Origin: Dehalococcoidia bacterium
GTDB lineage: Bacteria > Chloroflexota > Dehalococcoidia > GIF9 > UBA5629
Direction: 5' to 3'
Assembly (NCBI GenBank): GCA_041653995.1
Contig: JBAZEK010000003.1
Location: 62,001 to 126,000 of the forward strand
DNA: 64,000 nucleotides
Shown: positions 51,008-60,396 of the stretch, one piece after another
How positions within the stretch are numbered: position 1 is the first letter of the stretch
Layout: each line of letters opens with the position of its first letter
The notes under the pieces: model-generated
Seen by the model: only the letters and a program-made list of their open reading frames with translations
Told to the model about the DNA's origin: nothing
The model's database searches: none
Program-made: the position numbers and the translations under genes

Positions 51008-52546
51008 ATGAGCAACAACATCGGGCGCTGGCTGGACGACAATGTCAGGAAGTACGGAGAGTACAAGCAGTTCATTTTCCTGGGGCCGGAGGGTGAGAAA
51101 TCGTGGACCAACAAGCAGATACTGGACCAGGCCCGTGCGCTGGCGACGGGCCTGCGCGGGGCAGGCATCAAAAAGGGCGATATCATAGGTTCGGTAATCA
51201 GCAATATCCCGGAGATACCCGCGATAATGAACGGCGTCAACCGGATGGGAGCGGCTTACCTGCCCATCATCTACATGCTGACGCCGGCCGAGATCCGGTA
51301 CATACTGGAGGACTCCGCCTGCAAGGTGGTCATCACGGAGGACGTGCTGCTCCCCAAGGTGCGCGAAGCGGCCGCAGGGCTCAAGAACATTGAGAAAATA
51401 ATACTCATCGGAAAGGAAAGGGCGACTGATATCCTTCCCTACAGCGATTTGATCAAGCAAGCAGGGAATGCCGATATCACCGATGTGGATAAAGATGACA
51501 TGGCCATACTCATGTACACCTCGGGCACTACCGGGTTCCCCAAAGGCGTGATGCTGACCCATTATAACTTGGAATCCCAGATGAAGACCGGCACATCGGT
51601 TTGGGGGGGCAACCACCTCGAGCCGCTGCTGACCACCATACCTATGAACCATATTTACGGCGTCCTCAGCTGCCTGGAAGGCTATTTCTCCGGGTTTGTC
51701 AACATCCTCATGCCGCCTTTCGACCCGAGAAAGGTGCTGGACGCGCTGAAAGAATATCAGGTCAAAGTCATACCGGTCGTACCCACCATGCTGATATTCA
51801 TGATGATGGTGGCGGACCCCAAGAAGGACGACCTTTCGTTCATGGACCTGCTTATCTGCTCGGGCGGACCCCTCTCCATGGAAACGCTGAAACAATCAGA
51901 GACCGTTTTTCACAAGCAGATAACGCAGGGCTACGGTTGCACCGAGGTTGGCGGTTCGATCGCCAGGCAGCGCAGGGATTGGCCGCGCAAACCGGGCAGC
52001 GTGGGATTCCCCATGCCCGGCCTGGCGCTCAAGATAGTGGATGATGACGAGAATGAGGTCCCGCGCGGCAACGACGGTGAGATCATCTGTAAGGGTCCGA
52101 TTGTGACCAGAGGTTACCTCAACAAACCGAAGGAGACAGCCGAGGCCATTAAAAACGGATGGCTTCACACGGGTGACATGGGAAGGATGGATGAAGACGG
52201 TGAACTCTACATCACGGGCAGGAAAAAGGACCTCATCATCAAGGGAGGCGAGAATATTGATCCGGGTGTGGCCGAAGGCTGGCTGTTCAAGCACCCGGCC
52301 GTGATGGAATGCGCCGTTATCGCCATACCGGACGCGACTTACGGGGAAAACGTGGGCGCGGCGGTGGTCCTCAAGCCGGGCCAGCAGGCGACGGAAGAAG
52401 AGTTGCTCAAATACCTGGGCGAGCACCTGCATCACTTCGTAGTCCCTGTCAGAATATTCTTTATGCCGTCGCTGCCCAAGACCGGCCTGGGCAAGATACT
52501 CAAAAGGGAGATACGCCGCATTATCAAAGAGCAGATGCAGGCGTGA
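51008..52546 (+). CDS. AMP-forming acyl-CoA ligase (long-chain fatty acid type)
   Basis: 512 residues of the ANL superfamily; activates carboxylic acids through acyl-AMP to acyl-CoA. Core motifs: phosphate loop LMYTSGTTGFPKGVM near 168, aromatic motif QGYGCTEVGG near 305, hinge GELYITGRKKDLIIKGGENI near 400 and the C-terminal Lys in KTGLGKILKRE near 495. GGAGGAGG precedes the ATG. The stop TGA overlaps the extended -10 of the next gene. Confidence 0.93.
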   Translation: MSNNIGRWLDDNVRKYGEYKQFIFLGPEGEKSWTNKQILDQARALATGLRGAGIKKGDIIGSVISNIPEIPAIMNGVNRMGAAYLPIIYMLTPAEIRYILEDSACKVVITEDVLLPKVREAAAGLKNIEKIILIGKERATDILPYSDLIKQAGNADITDVDKDDMAILMYTSGTTGFPKGVMLTHYNLESQMKTGTSVWGGNHLEPLLTTIPMNHIYGVLSCLEGYFSGFVNILMPPFDPRKVLDALKEYQVKVIPVVPTMLIFMMMVADPKKDDLSFMDLLICSGGPLSMETLKQSETVFHKQITQGYGCTEVGGSIARQRRDWPRKPGSVGFPMPGLALKIVDDDENEVPRGNDGEIICKGPIVTRGYLNKPKETAEAIKNGWLHTGDMGRMDEDGELYITGRKKDLIIKGGENIDPGVAEGWLFKHPAVMECAVIAIPDATYGENVGAAVVLKPGQQATEEELLKYLGEHLHHFVVPVRIFFMPSLPKTGLGKILKREIRRIIKEQMQA

Positions 52547-52552
52547 TATAAT
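52544..52552 (+). promoter_or_regulatory. Extended -10 promoter of the M28 peptidase gene
   Basis: TGA-TATAAT (52544-52552); its TGA is also the stop codon of the acyl-CoA ligase gene. The ATG at 52585 follows after 32 nt with GGAGGT at 52575-52580. Confidence 0.6.
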
Positions 52553-52584
52553 TCACCGCGGCAACGGGAAAAACGGAGGTGGTT

Positions 52585-53763
52585 ATGGACCTTGCCGATA
52601 TACTGGCACATCTGTCTGTTCCACGCCCCAACCACAGCGAGGCGCTGGGTGAGACCGCGGCGTATATAAAAGCGCTGCTGTCCTCCTGGGGTGTACCATT
52701 TTTCGTTCAGGAATTCACACTTCACCCCTACATGCAATTGCTGCTCGGCATCACCGTACTGCTGCTGGCAATTCTCCTGTTTATCTTCGTGTTCAAAAGG
52801 AAACCCCTGGCCGCCCTGATCACGGCGCTTGCCATTCCCCTGGTGCTCATCCTGGAGTTTGAGCTATTCGTACCTGTGGTCACAGCTCTCGTTGCCAAAG
52901 GTGGAGAAAACATCATCGTGAACTTTACGGTTCCCAATCCGGCCAGGGAATTGGTCTTCGCCGCCCATTACGACTCCAAGACCGATTTCTGGGACCATAT
53001 CCAGCGCTCGAAGATATACGCTTTTATCCCGCTGGCCGTTATCATCGGCCTGGCTGTATCCATATTTACTTTTTTCGTTAAACGTTATGCAGCCCTGCGG
53101 AAAAAAGCCGTGACGGTGGTTGCACTCGTCCTGGCCGCGGCTGTAGTCGTATACTGGGGACTGATTTTCCTGGGCTTCGGAGGTTACATCTTCATACCGC
53201 CCGACCGGCAGAGCTTCGGGTCGGTGGATGACGGAGGCTCGGTGGCGGCGTTGCTGGCCCTATCCAAAGATATACATGACGGAAATGTCGACATTGGAAA
53301 CAGCAATATCACTATAATCCTTACCTCCGGCGAGGAGGTGAGTTTACAGGGCTCGCACGCTTATATACTCGAACGGTTCGGCAAGGGAAACAAGCCCGCC
53401 GTACCCATCAGCCTGGTGAATCTGGAGCTGGCAGGTCAGAACGGGACCATGGTCTACTGGAAAAAGGATGGCCAGTTCTTGATATTTTATGCAGCCGATG
53501 CCGGCCTTGCGGACCGGCTGGGTGCTGCCTGGAAAGAGGTGGCCGGCACGGAGATGGAATCGCGGCCGGCGATCACCGACGATGCGCAGCGCTTTATGGC
53601 TGCGGGGATACCTGCCATCACAGTGGGCAACTCCGGATTGCCCGGTTTGGGCGAGGGCTCGTTCCACAGCACAGCTGATAACCCGGAACGGCTAAATCAA
53701 GATAACCTCAAGCTGGTGATCAAGGCCCTGGAAAATTACATCGAAGGCTACAACAATTATTAA
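52585..53763 (+). CDS. M28 family metallopeptidase interrupted by membrane helices
   Basis: 392 residues. The aminopeptidase-type metal ligands are present in order: His/Asp in FAAHYDSKTD near 130, Asp in SVDDGGSVAAL near 212, Glu-Glu in TSGEEVSLQG near 250, and His in FHSTADNPERL near 360. Two pairs of membrane helices intervene: before the first motif (about 53-98) and between first and second (about 147-205). The enzyme would be membrane-embedded with its active site outside or facing the membrane. ATG 52585 rather than GTG 52579, which overlaps the GGAGGT site. Confidence 0.82.
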   Translation: MDLADILAHLSVPRPNHSEALGETAAYIKALLSSWGVPFFVQEFTLHPYMQLLLGITVLLLAILLFIFVFKRKPLAALITALAIPLVLILEFELFVPVVTALVAKGGENIIVNFTVPNPARELVFAAHYDSKTDFWDHIQRSKIYAFIPLAVIIGLAVSIFTFFVKRYAALRKKAVTVVALVLAAAVVVYWGLIFLGFGGYIFIPPDRQSFGSVDDGGSVAALLALSKDIHDGNVDIGNSNITIILTSGEEVSLQGSHAYILERFGKGNKPAVPISLVNLELAGQNGTMVYWKKDGQFLIFYAADAGLADRLGAAWKEVAGTEMESRPAITDDAQRFMAAGIPAITVGNSGLPGLGEGSFHSTADNPERLNQDNLKLVIKALENYIEGYNNY

Positions 53764-53774
53764 GGATTATTCAA

Positions 53775-55670
53775 ATGAAAAAAAGACGCTTCGCTCGCTT
53801 CCTCTACTGGGCCGGCGCGATTATCGCCGGTTTGATCCTCATTCTTGGAATCATCTATCTGGCGCTGCCCAAAGGGCCGAGGGAGACGATGACGTTTAAT
53901 GATCCGCATAAAGTGGACCGGCCCTCTGTCATCTCGTATAACTACATGGCGGCCACGGGCACGCCGTGGGCCACGCAGGCTGCGCTGCAGGCGATGGAGA
54001 ACGGCGGTAACGCCGTGGACGGCGCCGTGGCAGCTTTGCTGGCTCTTAATGTAACGTACGGCGAGGCGGCATCCTTCCCGGGCGTGGCCCCCATACTGAT
54101 ATACGATGCGGAGACGAAGACGGTGGAGAGCTACACGGGCGCAGGGACCGCGCCTGCCCGGGCCACCATCGAGCTGTTCACCTCACGCGGATGGAAGACC
54201 GTGCCCAAGATGGACATCTGGTCGCAGCTCCTGCCCGCGTCGCCCGACGTGATCGTCTCCATACTGGATAAATACGGCACGAAATCCTTCACGGAATTGA
54301 GCGCCCCGGCCATCAAGCTGGCACGCGAGGGATTCCCTGTGCACGATACCATGCTTAAAAACCTGAACCTCAGCCTGATCGAGCGTCTCGGATTCACCGT
54401 ACTCATGCCGTACAACTCACAGGTATACCTGGGCGGACAGTGGTGGCGTCCGCTTCACCACGGCGAGATATTCCGCCGGCCGGATCTGGCGGATACACTC
54501 GAACTAATGGCCAAAGCCGAGCAGGACGTCCTGGCCGCAGGCGGCACGCGCCAGCAGGGGCTGACGGCGGTGCGCGACACATTCTACAAAGGCGAGATAG
54601 CGGATAAAATCGTAGCCTTTCACAAGGAAAAGGGCGGCCTTTTCACTTCCGAAGATTTGGCAAACTACCGCGGCCACTGGGAGAAGCCGCTGCAGGGCCG
54701 CTTCGGCCCCTATACAATTTACGCCAACCGGACCTGGAACCAGAGCGCGGTGACACCCATGGTATTGCAGATATTGGACGGTATCGACCTTAAGAGCATG
54801 GGGCATAATTCACCTCGATACGTCCATACAGTGCTGCAGGCAATTGAATTGTGCATGGCGGACCGCGAGGCCTATTTCGCTGACCCGGAATTCGTTAAAG
54901 TGCCCTCCGCAGGATTGCTCGATCCGGGCTACGCGCAGGAGCGACGGCTGCTGATGACGCCGGATGCGGCGTTCGGAAAGATGCCGCCCGCCGGCGATCC
55001 CTGGAAATACCAGGGGGAAACTGCGCCGTCCAGCCTTTCCCGTCCCGCCGATACAGTCGCTGCGGAGACGCCAGGCCTTCAATTCGGCAAGGACACCAGT
55101 TATATCTGCGTGGTGGACTCCCAGGGCAACGCCGTCTCGTTGACTCCCAGCGACTTCCCGCAGACGCCCATGGTTCCGGGCACCGGTCTGACACTGGGCA
55201 ACCGCATGAACCAATTCCGCCTGGATCCGCAGCATCCTGATGCCCTCGAGCCGGGCAAGAGGCCGCGCATAACGCCCAACGCCTGCATGGCGCTTAAAGA
55301 CGGCGAGCTGTTTATGAGCTTCGGCACACCGGGCGGAGACTCGCAGACACAGACCAATGTGCAGGTGTTCTTGAACGTCGTGGTGTTCGGCATGAGCCCC
55401 CAGGAGGCCGTAAACGAGCCCCGCTTTCAATCCTTCAACTTCCCCGATTCCTTTGCCCCGCATGTATACAAGCCGGGCACGATCGGCCTCGAGTTGCCCT
55501 TATATAACAAGATCGGCAAACAGCTTGAGTCGATGGGATATAAGATTGAGGTTGGCGATACCTGGGACAACAAATACGGAGCGGCGGACGCGATAATCAG
55601 AGATCACCAGGTGGGGCAGCTGAGGGGCGGGGCCGATCCCAGGGAAGAGTCCTGGGCGGAAGGCAGATGA
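53775..55670 (+). CDS. Gamma-glutamyltransferase-like Ntn hydrolase
   Basis: 631 residues with an N-terminal membrane helix (about 7-30), then a GGT domain that self-cleaves before the catalytic Thr. Thr441 in KDTSYICVVDSQGNAVSLT is the likely nucleophile; GTGLTLGNRMNQF and SFGTPGGDSQTQ are substrate-binding landmarks, and NGGNAVDGAVAALLALNVT lies near 76. The large subunit keeps the AFYKGEIA-like FYKGEIADKI. Such enzymes cleave glutathione or gamma-glutamyl or cephalosporin-type amides. It starts 11 nt after the M28 gene. Confidence 0.87.
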   Translation: MKKRRFARFLYWAGAIIAGLILILGIIYLALPKGPRETMTFNDPHKVDRPSVISYNYMAATGTPWATQAALQAMENGGNAVDGAVAALLALNVTYGEAASFPGVAPILIYDAETKTVESYTGAGTAPARATIELFTSRGWKTVPKMDIWSQLLPASPDVIVSILDKYGTKSFTELSAPAIKLAREGFPVHDTMLKNLNLSLIERLGFTVLMPYNSQVYLGGQWWRPLHHGEIFRRPDLADTLELMAKAEQDVLAAGGTRQQGLTAVRDTFYKGEIADKIVAFHKEKGGLFTSEDLANYRGHWEKPLQGRFGPYTIYANRTWNQSAVTPMVLQILDGIDLKSMGHNSPRYVHTVLQAIELCMADREAYFADPEFVKVPSAGLLDPGYAQERRLLMTPDAAFGKMPPAGDPWKYQGETAPSSLSRPADTVAAETPGLQFGKDTSYICVVDSQGNAVSLTPSDFPQTPMVPGTGLTLGNRMNQFRLDPQHPDALEPGKRPRITPNACMALKDGELFMSFGTPGGDSQTQTNVQVFLNVVVFGMSPQEAVNEPRFQSFNFPDSFAPHVYKPGTIGLELPLYNKIGKQLESMGYKIEVGDTWDNKYGAADAIIRDHQVGQLRGGADPREESWAEGR

Positions 55671-55701
55671 CCGGTTAGTCCGGGCCTGAAGGAAGTTATT
55701 C

Positions 55702-56691
55702 TTATTGTCCGGCCTTTCCGATCTCTTCTTTGATGACGCTCCAGAGATCGGCGCCTGTCTGCGGCAAATACCAGTCATTGCTCTCGTCCCACTGATTAAC
55801 CGGGCCCCAGCAGAAAAATGAGATGCCGTCCAGCCCCTCTATCTTACCGGCAGCTTGAATATCCCTGACAACATCAGACGGCGTCGGCCGCTGGAAGATG
55901 TCCCCATACTCAAATGCGGCGATAGACATCCATATTTCGGTCTGAGGCGACCTCTGCTTGATTTCCGTCACGCAGCGCTGTCCCGCGTCTTCTATGACGC
56001 CCGGCCACTGCAGTTTGCCATGATAAAGATAGTTTGAATAGAGGTTCAAAGAGATTATGTCCGGTATTTGCTCATCCAGCAGGGATTGGATCAACGCTGT
56101 CATGTCGTTGGAATCCCATTCATACATCCTGACATGAATCGGCCGTGTATTGTCTACCTGGAGCACATCGGCCCTGGCCTGCCTGATCTGTTCGATGGTG
56201 ATCCTGCTCTGCGGCCAGTCCGAGTTCTCCGCATGAGCGCCGCTGGGCAGATTCTCGCCGAACTCGTTGCATATGTCCCAGGCATATACGGCGGGATGGT
56301 CTTTCAGCGCTTTTACCCAGTTCTGCACGCGTTCCTTCTGCCAGACCGGCCTCTTGCCGGCGGGCAATTGTTCCCAATCGCCACCGGTAAAACCCCAGGC
56401 GGTGTAGCTGAATCCCCCGTCCATCACGACCTTCATTCCGGCGGCCCGGGCCTGGTCCAGAAATCTCCTGACCTGCTCGACATCCTGCTCCATGCCCCAC
56501 TCGGTCGACAGTATCTCAATCCCCGCTTTCTTCATATCTTCGAAATCGGACTGAGGGAGATCGATGCCCACACCCTTCATGCTGTATACAATTCTTTTTT
56601 CAGACGGCACATCAGGCTCCTGACATGCCGGCAGGCAACCGAGAAAACACAGGCCAGCAACAACCAATATCAATAAATGCTCAGGTCGCAT
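55702..56691 (-). CDS. Putative glycoside hydrolase (TIM barrel) lipoprotein
   Basis: 329 residues with a signal peptide and Cys-rich lipobox (FLGC or PAC near 19-23). The body looks like a (beta/alpha)8 glycosidase of clan GH-A: acid/base Glu in YAWDICNEFGE near 143, second acidic position probably Asp or Glu in WMSIAAFEYGD near 260, and WGPVNQW near 302. Sugar or glycan substrate is unknown. Convergent with the GGT gene. Confidence 0.68.
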   Translation of the reverse strand: MRPEHLLILVVAGLCFLGCLPACQEPDVPSEKRIVYSMKGVGIDLPQSDFEDMKKAGIEILSTEWGMEQDVEQVRRFLDQARAAGMKVVMDGGFSYTAWGFTGGDWEQLPAGKRPVWQKERVQNWVKALKDHPAVYAWDICNEFGENLPSGAHAENSDWPQSRITIEQIRQARADVLQVDNTRPIHVRMYEWDSNDMTALIQSLLDEQIPDIISLNLYSNYLYHGKLQWPGVIEDAGQRCVTEIKQRSPQTEIWMSIAAFEYGDIFQRPTPSDVVRDIQAAGKIEGLDGISFFCWGPVNQWDESNDWYLPQTGADLWSVIKEEIGKAGQ

Positions 56692-56780
56692 CCCGCTGCC
56701 CCCCTTTAATTCAGACTATATATTGATGATAGGTTAATTAAGTTCGGGAGTAAAGCTCCACCCTCATCGCCGATAGAGGC

Positions 56781-56810
56781 TTGACAGTAATTAAACATCT
56801 GTATTAAACT
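56781..56810 (+). promoter_or_regulatory. Promoter of the penicillin-acylase-like gene
   Basis: TTGACA (56781-56786) with TAAACT (56805-56810) at 18 nt. A leader of about 35 nt precedes GTG 56851 with its AAGGAGG. Confidence 0.6.
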
Positions 56811-56850
56811 TTTGTATCAATCATTTGTTTTAATTTGAAGGAGGTTGTAC

Positions 56851-59451
56851 GTGAAGAAAAAGGGTGGCGCTTCCAGGGCATTTAGAATCGTACTGATCGT
56901 GGTTATGGTGGTTATCGTGTTAATCGCGGGAGGTGGTTACGCCTGCTACTATTCCATCATCCATAATCCGTTTCCGCAGATAGACGGTCAGCTGAAAACC
57001 GCAGGACTCAAGGACAGGGTCGAGGTAATTCGCGATTCCTATGGTGTACCTCATATCTATGCCGGAAATATGCACGACCTGTTTTTTGCACAGGGCTATG
57101 TGCAGGCCCAGGACCGCTGGTGGCAGATGGAGTTCTACCGCAAGACCTGCGGCGGTCGCATCGAGGAGCTAACCGGCAAGAAGCCTGCGCTGATCAATAC
57201 AGATGTCTATCTGCGCACGCTCGGTCTCTACGAAGCCACACAAAAGGACTATAACGGTTTCACACCTGAGGAGCGCTCCACCTTCGATGACTTCGCAGAG
57301 GGCGTTAATGCCTATATATCGGGACGCTCGCCCCAGCAGCTTTCCGTCAACTATACTGTGCTGGGCCTGACTGGTGTGAAGTTCAATGTCGAACCCTGGA
57401 CCGCCGTCGACTCGCTGGCGTTCACCAGGCTGATGGCACTCGACCTGGGCCTTTCACGCGACCTGGAACTGACCAGGGCCAAGCTCTATGACCGGTTGGG
57501 CGCTGAGATGGCGGAGAAGTGGGTGGTCCCACCCTGGCCGCACGGGCAAAGGCCCACCATACTTTCGAACGAGGATGTGAAGCAAACTTTCTCGGTAGAT
57601 GAAACTGCGCTGCAATCAGACTCGGATTCAGTTTTGCTCAACGGCAGGGTACCGGCAATCATGCCCGATATCAGTGATGCGACTCCCGACTCATTGCTCA
57701 TACGGGAGCCGAACGAGGGAATAGGCAGCAACTCCTGGCTGGCGTCCGGCAATATGACGGCCAGTGGCAAGGCGCTTCTGGCCAATGACATACATCTCGG
57801 TATACTGCAGCCTTCCATTTTTTACGAGGTCAACCTTCACTGCGCTGATGACGGAACAGGCCGGCCTTTCAATGCCGGGGGATTCAGCTTCGCCTCATTC
57901 CCGGGTATCATAGCCGGCCACAACGATGATATCGCCTGGGGGGTCACCAGCGTCATGCCGGATGTAAACGACTATTACCAAATAAAGATCAATCCCTCTA
58001 ACCCATTGCAATACGAGTGGAACGGCAAATGGCGCGACATGACAGTTCGCGAAGAAGTCATCAGCTTCGGAGACGGCAAACCGCCTGTCACTGTTCAAGT
58101 CAGATTGACCCACCTGGGCCCTATCGTCAATGAAAACCGCTTCAATGCCGGGACCGGCGAATCGGCCGGTTACAACAACAAGGATGCTCTGGCGGTGCAC
58201 TGGACAGGGCTGGAGCCGAGTACTATAGCCTTATCTGTAGTCAAGTTGAACAAAGCCCGCAACTGGGATGAGTTCCGCGATGCGCTCAGGTACTGGGACA
58301 CGCCGTCGCAAAACCTGATCTATGCCGACAGGCAGGGTAACATCGGCCTACAGATGCCGGGCAGGGTGCCTGTCCGCGCCACTTATCACACGGGACAGGT
58401 GCCCGTGCCGGGCTGGACCGATGAGTATGAATGGAAGGGCTATGTGCCCTACGAGCTGATGCCGCGCGTTTACAATCCGGCGCGCAGCTATATGGCGGTC
58501 TGCAACCAGGAGGAGGCTCCTCCAGAATATTACGCGATGCTTGATAGGCAACTGGGACCCGACGTCAACGCCAACTTCGGCAGCAAGTACAACAAGTGGT
58601 TTTACGGCTACAGGGCACAACGGGCTACCGACCTGCTCAAACAGTTTGCCCCCAATACCGTCCTTACCTGCCAGACCATGCAGGGAGATAACCTCAATCT
58701 GCCGGCCGGACAGATATTGCCAGCGCTGGCTGGTTTGAAATTCAGCAATCAGGAACTGGCCGACGCCCGCGACTGGCTGCTCAAATGGGACTATGTCTGC
58801 TCTGCGGAAAGCGCACAGGCCGCGCTTTACAACGAATTCGTCATGCGATTGATGTACAACACCTTTCAGGCGGAGCTCGAAGGCATAGCGAAGACCGATG
58901 CCGCCGACAGGGAATATTATGCCATCAATCTGCTGCTTAAGAGCCCGGATGATGCCTGGTGGGATGACCCGACCACCAAAGATACAAAGGAGACGCGTGA
59001 CGATATACTGGTTAAATCGTTCGAAGAGGGTTATGCCGCCGCTTCGGCTGCCATGGGCGAGGACCGCAGCCGGTGGAAGTGGGGCGATATTCACAGGACA
59101 ACCTTCGTCAGCAATCCGCTGGGCGCCAGCGGCATTGGATTGATCGAATCGCTGGTCAACCAGGGACCGTTATCGAATTCCGGCACTATCGAGTGTTTAA
59201 ACAACACCGTATGGTACGCCGGTAACGGCAATTTCAATACCAAACACGGAGCGGCCATGCGAATGATCGTCGACCTGACCGATTTCGATAAAAGCACCGC
59301 CATCAATTCCACCGGCCAGAGCGGACATCCGGGCAATCCCTGGTACGGCGACCAGAACATGCTCTGGGCTAAAATGGTGTATCTACCCATGCTTTGGTCT
59401 CGCCAGCAGGTGGAGCCGAACGCCGCGCACACGCTCATACTCAGTCCTTAA
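56851..59451 (+). CDS. Penicillin acylase family amidase
   Basis: 866 residues; N-terminal nucleophile hydrolase cut into alpha and beta chains. The beta chain starts at Ser293 in IGSNSWLASG (the family S-N-x-W). Features: an N-terminal membrane helix (about 10-32), VIRDSYGVPHIYAG and GYVQAQDRWWQMEFYR in the alpha chain, LANDIHLG after the Ser, and NPLGASGIGLIESLVNQG-type His/Asn region toward the C-terminus. GTG 56851 is chosen: AAGGAGG is 6 nt before it. A TTG at 56845 is too close. Likely hydrolyses acyl amides (including acyl-homoserine lactones in some members) at the envelope. Confidence 0.9.
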   Translation: MKKKGGASRAFRIVLIVVMVVIVLIAGGGYACYYSIIHNPFPQIDGQLKTAGLKDRVEVIRDSYGVPHIYAGNMHDLFFAQGYVQAQDRWWQMEFYRKTCGGRIEELTGKKPALINTDVYLRTLGLYEATQKDYNGFTPEERSTFDDFAEGVNAYISGRSPQQLSVNYTVLGLTGVKFNVEPWTAVDSLAFTRLMALDLGLSRDLELTRAKLYDRLGAEMAEKWVVPPWPHGQRPTILSNEDVKQTFSVDETALQSDSDSVLLNGRVPAIMPDISDATPDSLLIREPNEGIGSNSWLASGNMTASGKALLANDIHLGILQPSIFYEVNLHCADDGTGRPFNAGGFSFASFPGIIAGHNDDIAWGVTSVMPDVNDYYQIKINPSNPLQYEWNGKWRDMTVREEVISFGDGKPPVTVQVRLTHLGPIVNENRFNAGTGESAGYNNKDALAVHWTGLEPSTIALSVVKLNKARNWDEFRDALRYWDTPSQNLIYADRQGNIGLQMPGRVPVRATYHTGQVPVPGWTDEYEWKGYVPYELMPRVYNPARSYMAVCNQEEAPPEYYAMLDRQLGPDVNANFGSKYNKWFYGYRAQRATDLLKQFAPNTVLTCQTMQGDNLNLPAGQILPALAGLKFSNQELADARDWLLKWDYVCSAESAQAALYNEFVMRLMYNTFQAELEGIAKTDAADREYYAINLLLKSPDDAWWDDPTTKDTKETRDDILVKSFEEGYAAASAAMGEDRSRWKWGDIHRTTFVSNPLGASGIGLIESLVNQGPLSNSGTIECLNNTVWYAGNGNFNTKHGAAMRMIVDLTDFDKSTAINSTGQSGHPGNPWYGDQNMLWAKMVYLPMLWSRQQVEPNAAHTLILSP

Positions 59452-59464
59452 ACTGCGTCGTCGG

Positions 59465-59501
59465 GTGAGCCACTGTCACTTGAAATATGTCGGTGGCTCA
59501 C
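59465..59501 (+). terminator. Hairpin after the penicillin-acylase-like gene
   Basis: GTGAGCCAC (59465-59473) pairs with GTGGCTCAC (59493-59501) around a 19-nt loop. It lies 14 nt after the stop codon. A weak T-run follows, so termination is plausible but not certain. Confidence 0.45.
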
Positions 59502-59592
59502 GCTTATAAAATAAGATTAAATTTTCCAGAAACAACATAGCATCAGGTTCACAGGAAGTAGTAGAATTACTGCCGGGACGGATAAATTATTT

Positions 59593-60186
59593 ATGAGCGC
59601 CAGAGACTCCAGGAAAAAGAGTCACATAATCGATACTGTGCTCAGTATGATCAGTGAAGGCGGCGATCATAAATTCACCACCAGGGAGATAGCGGCCAGG
59701 GCGAAAGTTAACATCGCCGCCATAAATTATTACTTCGGATCTAAGGATGACCTGATCAAACTGGCTGAGGAAGACTATTTTAGCAGAATCGCCGAAGTAC
59801 ACATGGCATCCATCAAGACAGGGAAAAATGTGGAAGCGATTCTTTTGAACTATTGCATGAGGTACTCGGAATTCGTGCTTGCCAACCCCGGTTTGCAGAG
59901 GAACATGATGAGCCGCCTTATCTCGGATAGGCAGCCTAGACCGGAAATCAGCTTGGCACTGCAAAATAACGTTATGCGCATCAAGAAAGTAATCAAGGAA
60001 AGGCTAAGCCATCTTGATGACAAGGCGCTTAATCATATCTCGGTTATATTCCTTTCTGCCGTCTTCTATCCCATTCTGCTGACTCAATATGAATCCGAGT
60101 TAAACATCGATCTTGAATATAAAGATAGAGAAAAACTCAGGGCTTATTACAGGACGCTGATTAACTGCATCCTGCATTGTGCTTGA
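59593..60186 (+). CDS. TetR family transcriptional regulator
   Basis: 197 residues with an N-terminal helix-turn-helix (HKFTTREIAARAKVNIAAIN, then YYFGSKDDLIKLAEE, about residues 25-60), the TetR signature; the C-terminal ligand-binding part (about 70-190) is variable. It stands between an envelope hydrolase and a two-component pair, and its target is not clear. The ribosome site is weak. Confidence 0.85.
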   Translation: MSARDSRKKSHIIDTVLSMISEGGDHKFTTREIAARAKVNIAAINYYFGSKDDLIKLAEEDYFSRIAEVHMASIKTGKNVEAILLNYCMRYSEFVLANPGLQRNMMSRLISDRQPRPEISLALQNNVMRIKKVIKERLSHLDDKALNHISVIFLSAVFYPILLTQYESELNIDLEYKDREKLRAYYRTLINCILHCA

Positions 60187-60396
60187 AGCCGACATAGCCG
60201 GACGATATGCAAGATCTGATTAGTCCGGTATACTGGCGGAACTTTGTTAACTCAGTTCCTGGTCAGCAGATTGATGATATCTTACATCCGCATTCATCCC
60301 ACGCATTGGAGACTTCTCCCAATAATAGGTAAAATGGATTGATATATTCATCCGACCTTAACCGCCCTGCAGACAGGCATATCTCAAGATGTCAAT

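Noticed and set aside
60187..60396. A tRNA or small RNA gene in the gap before the histidine kinase
   Set aside because: No cloverleaf arms, CCA or terminator; only a possible TATACT box.
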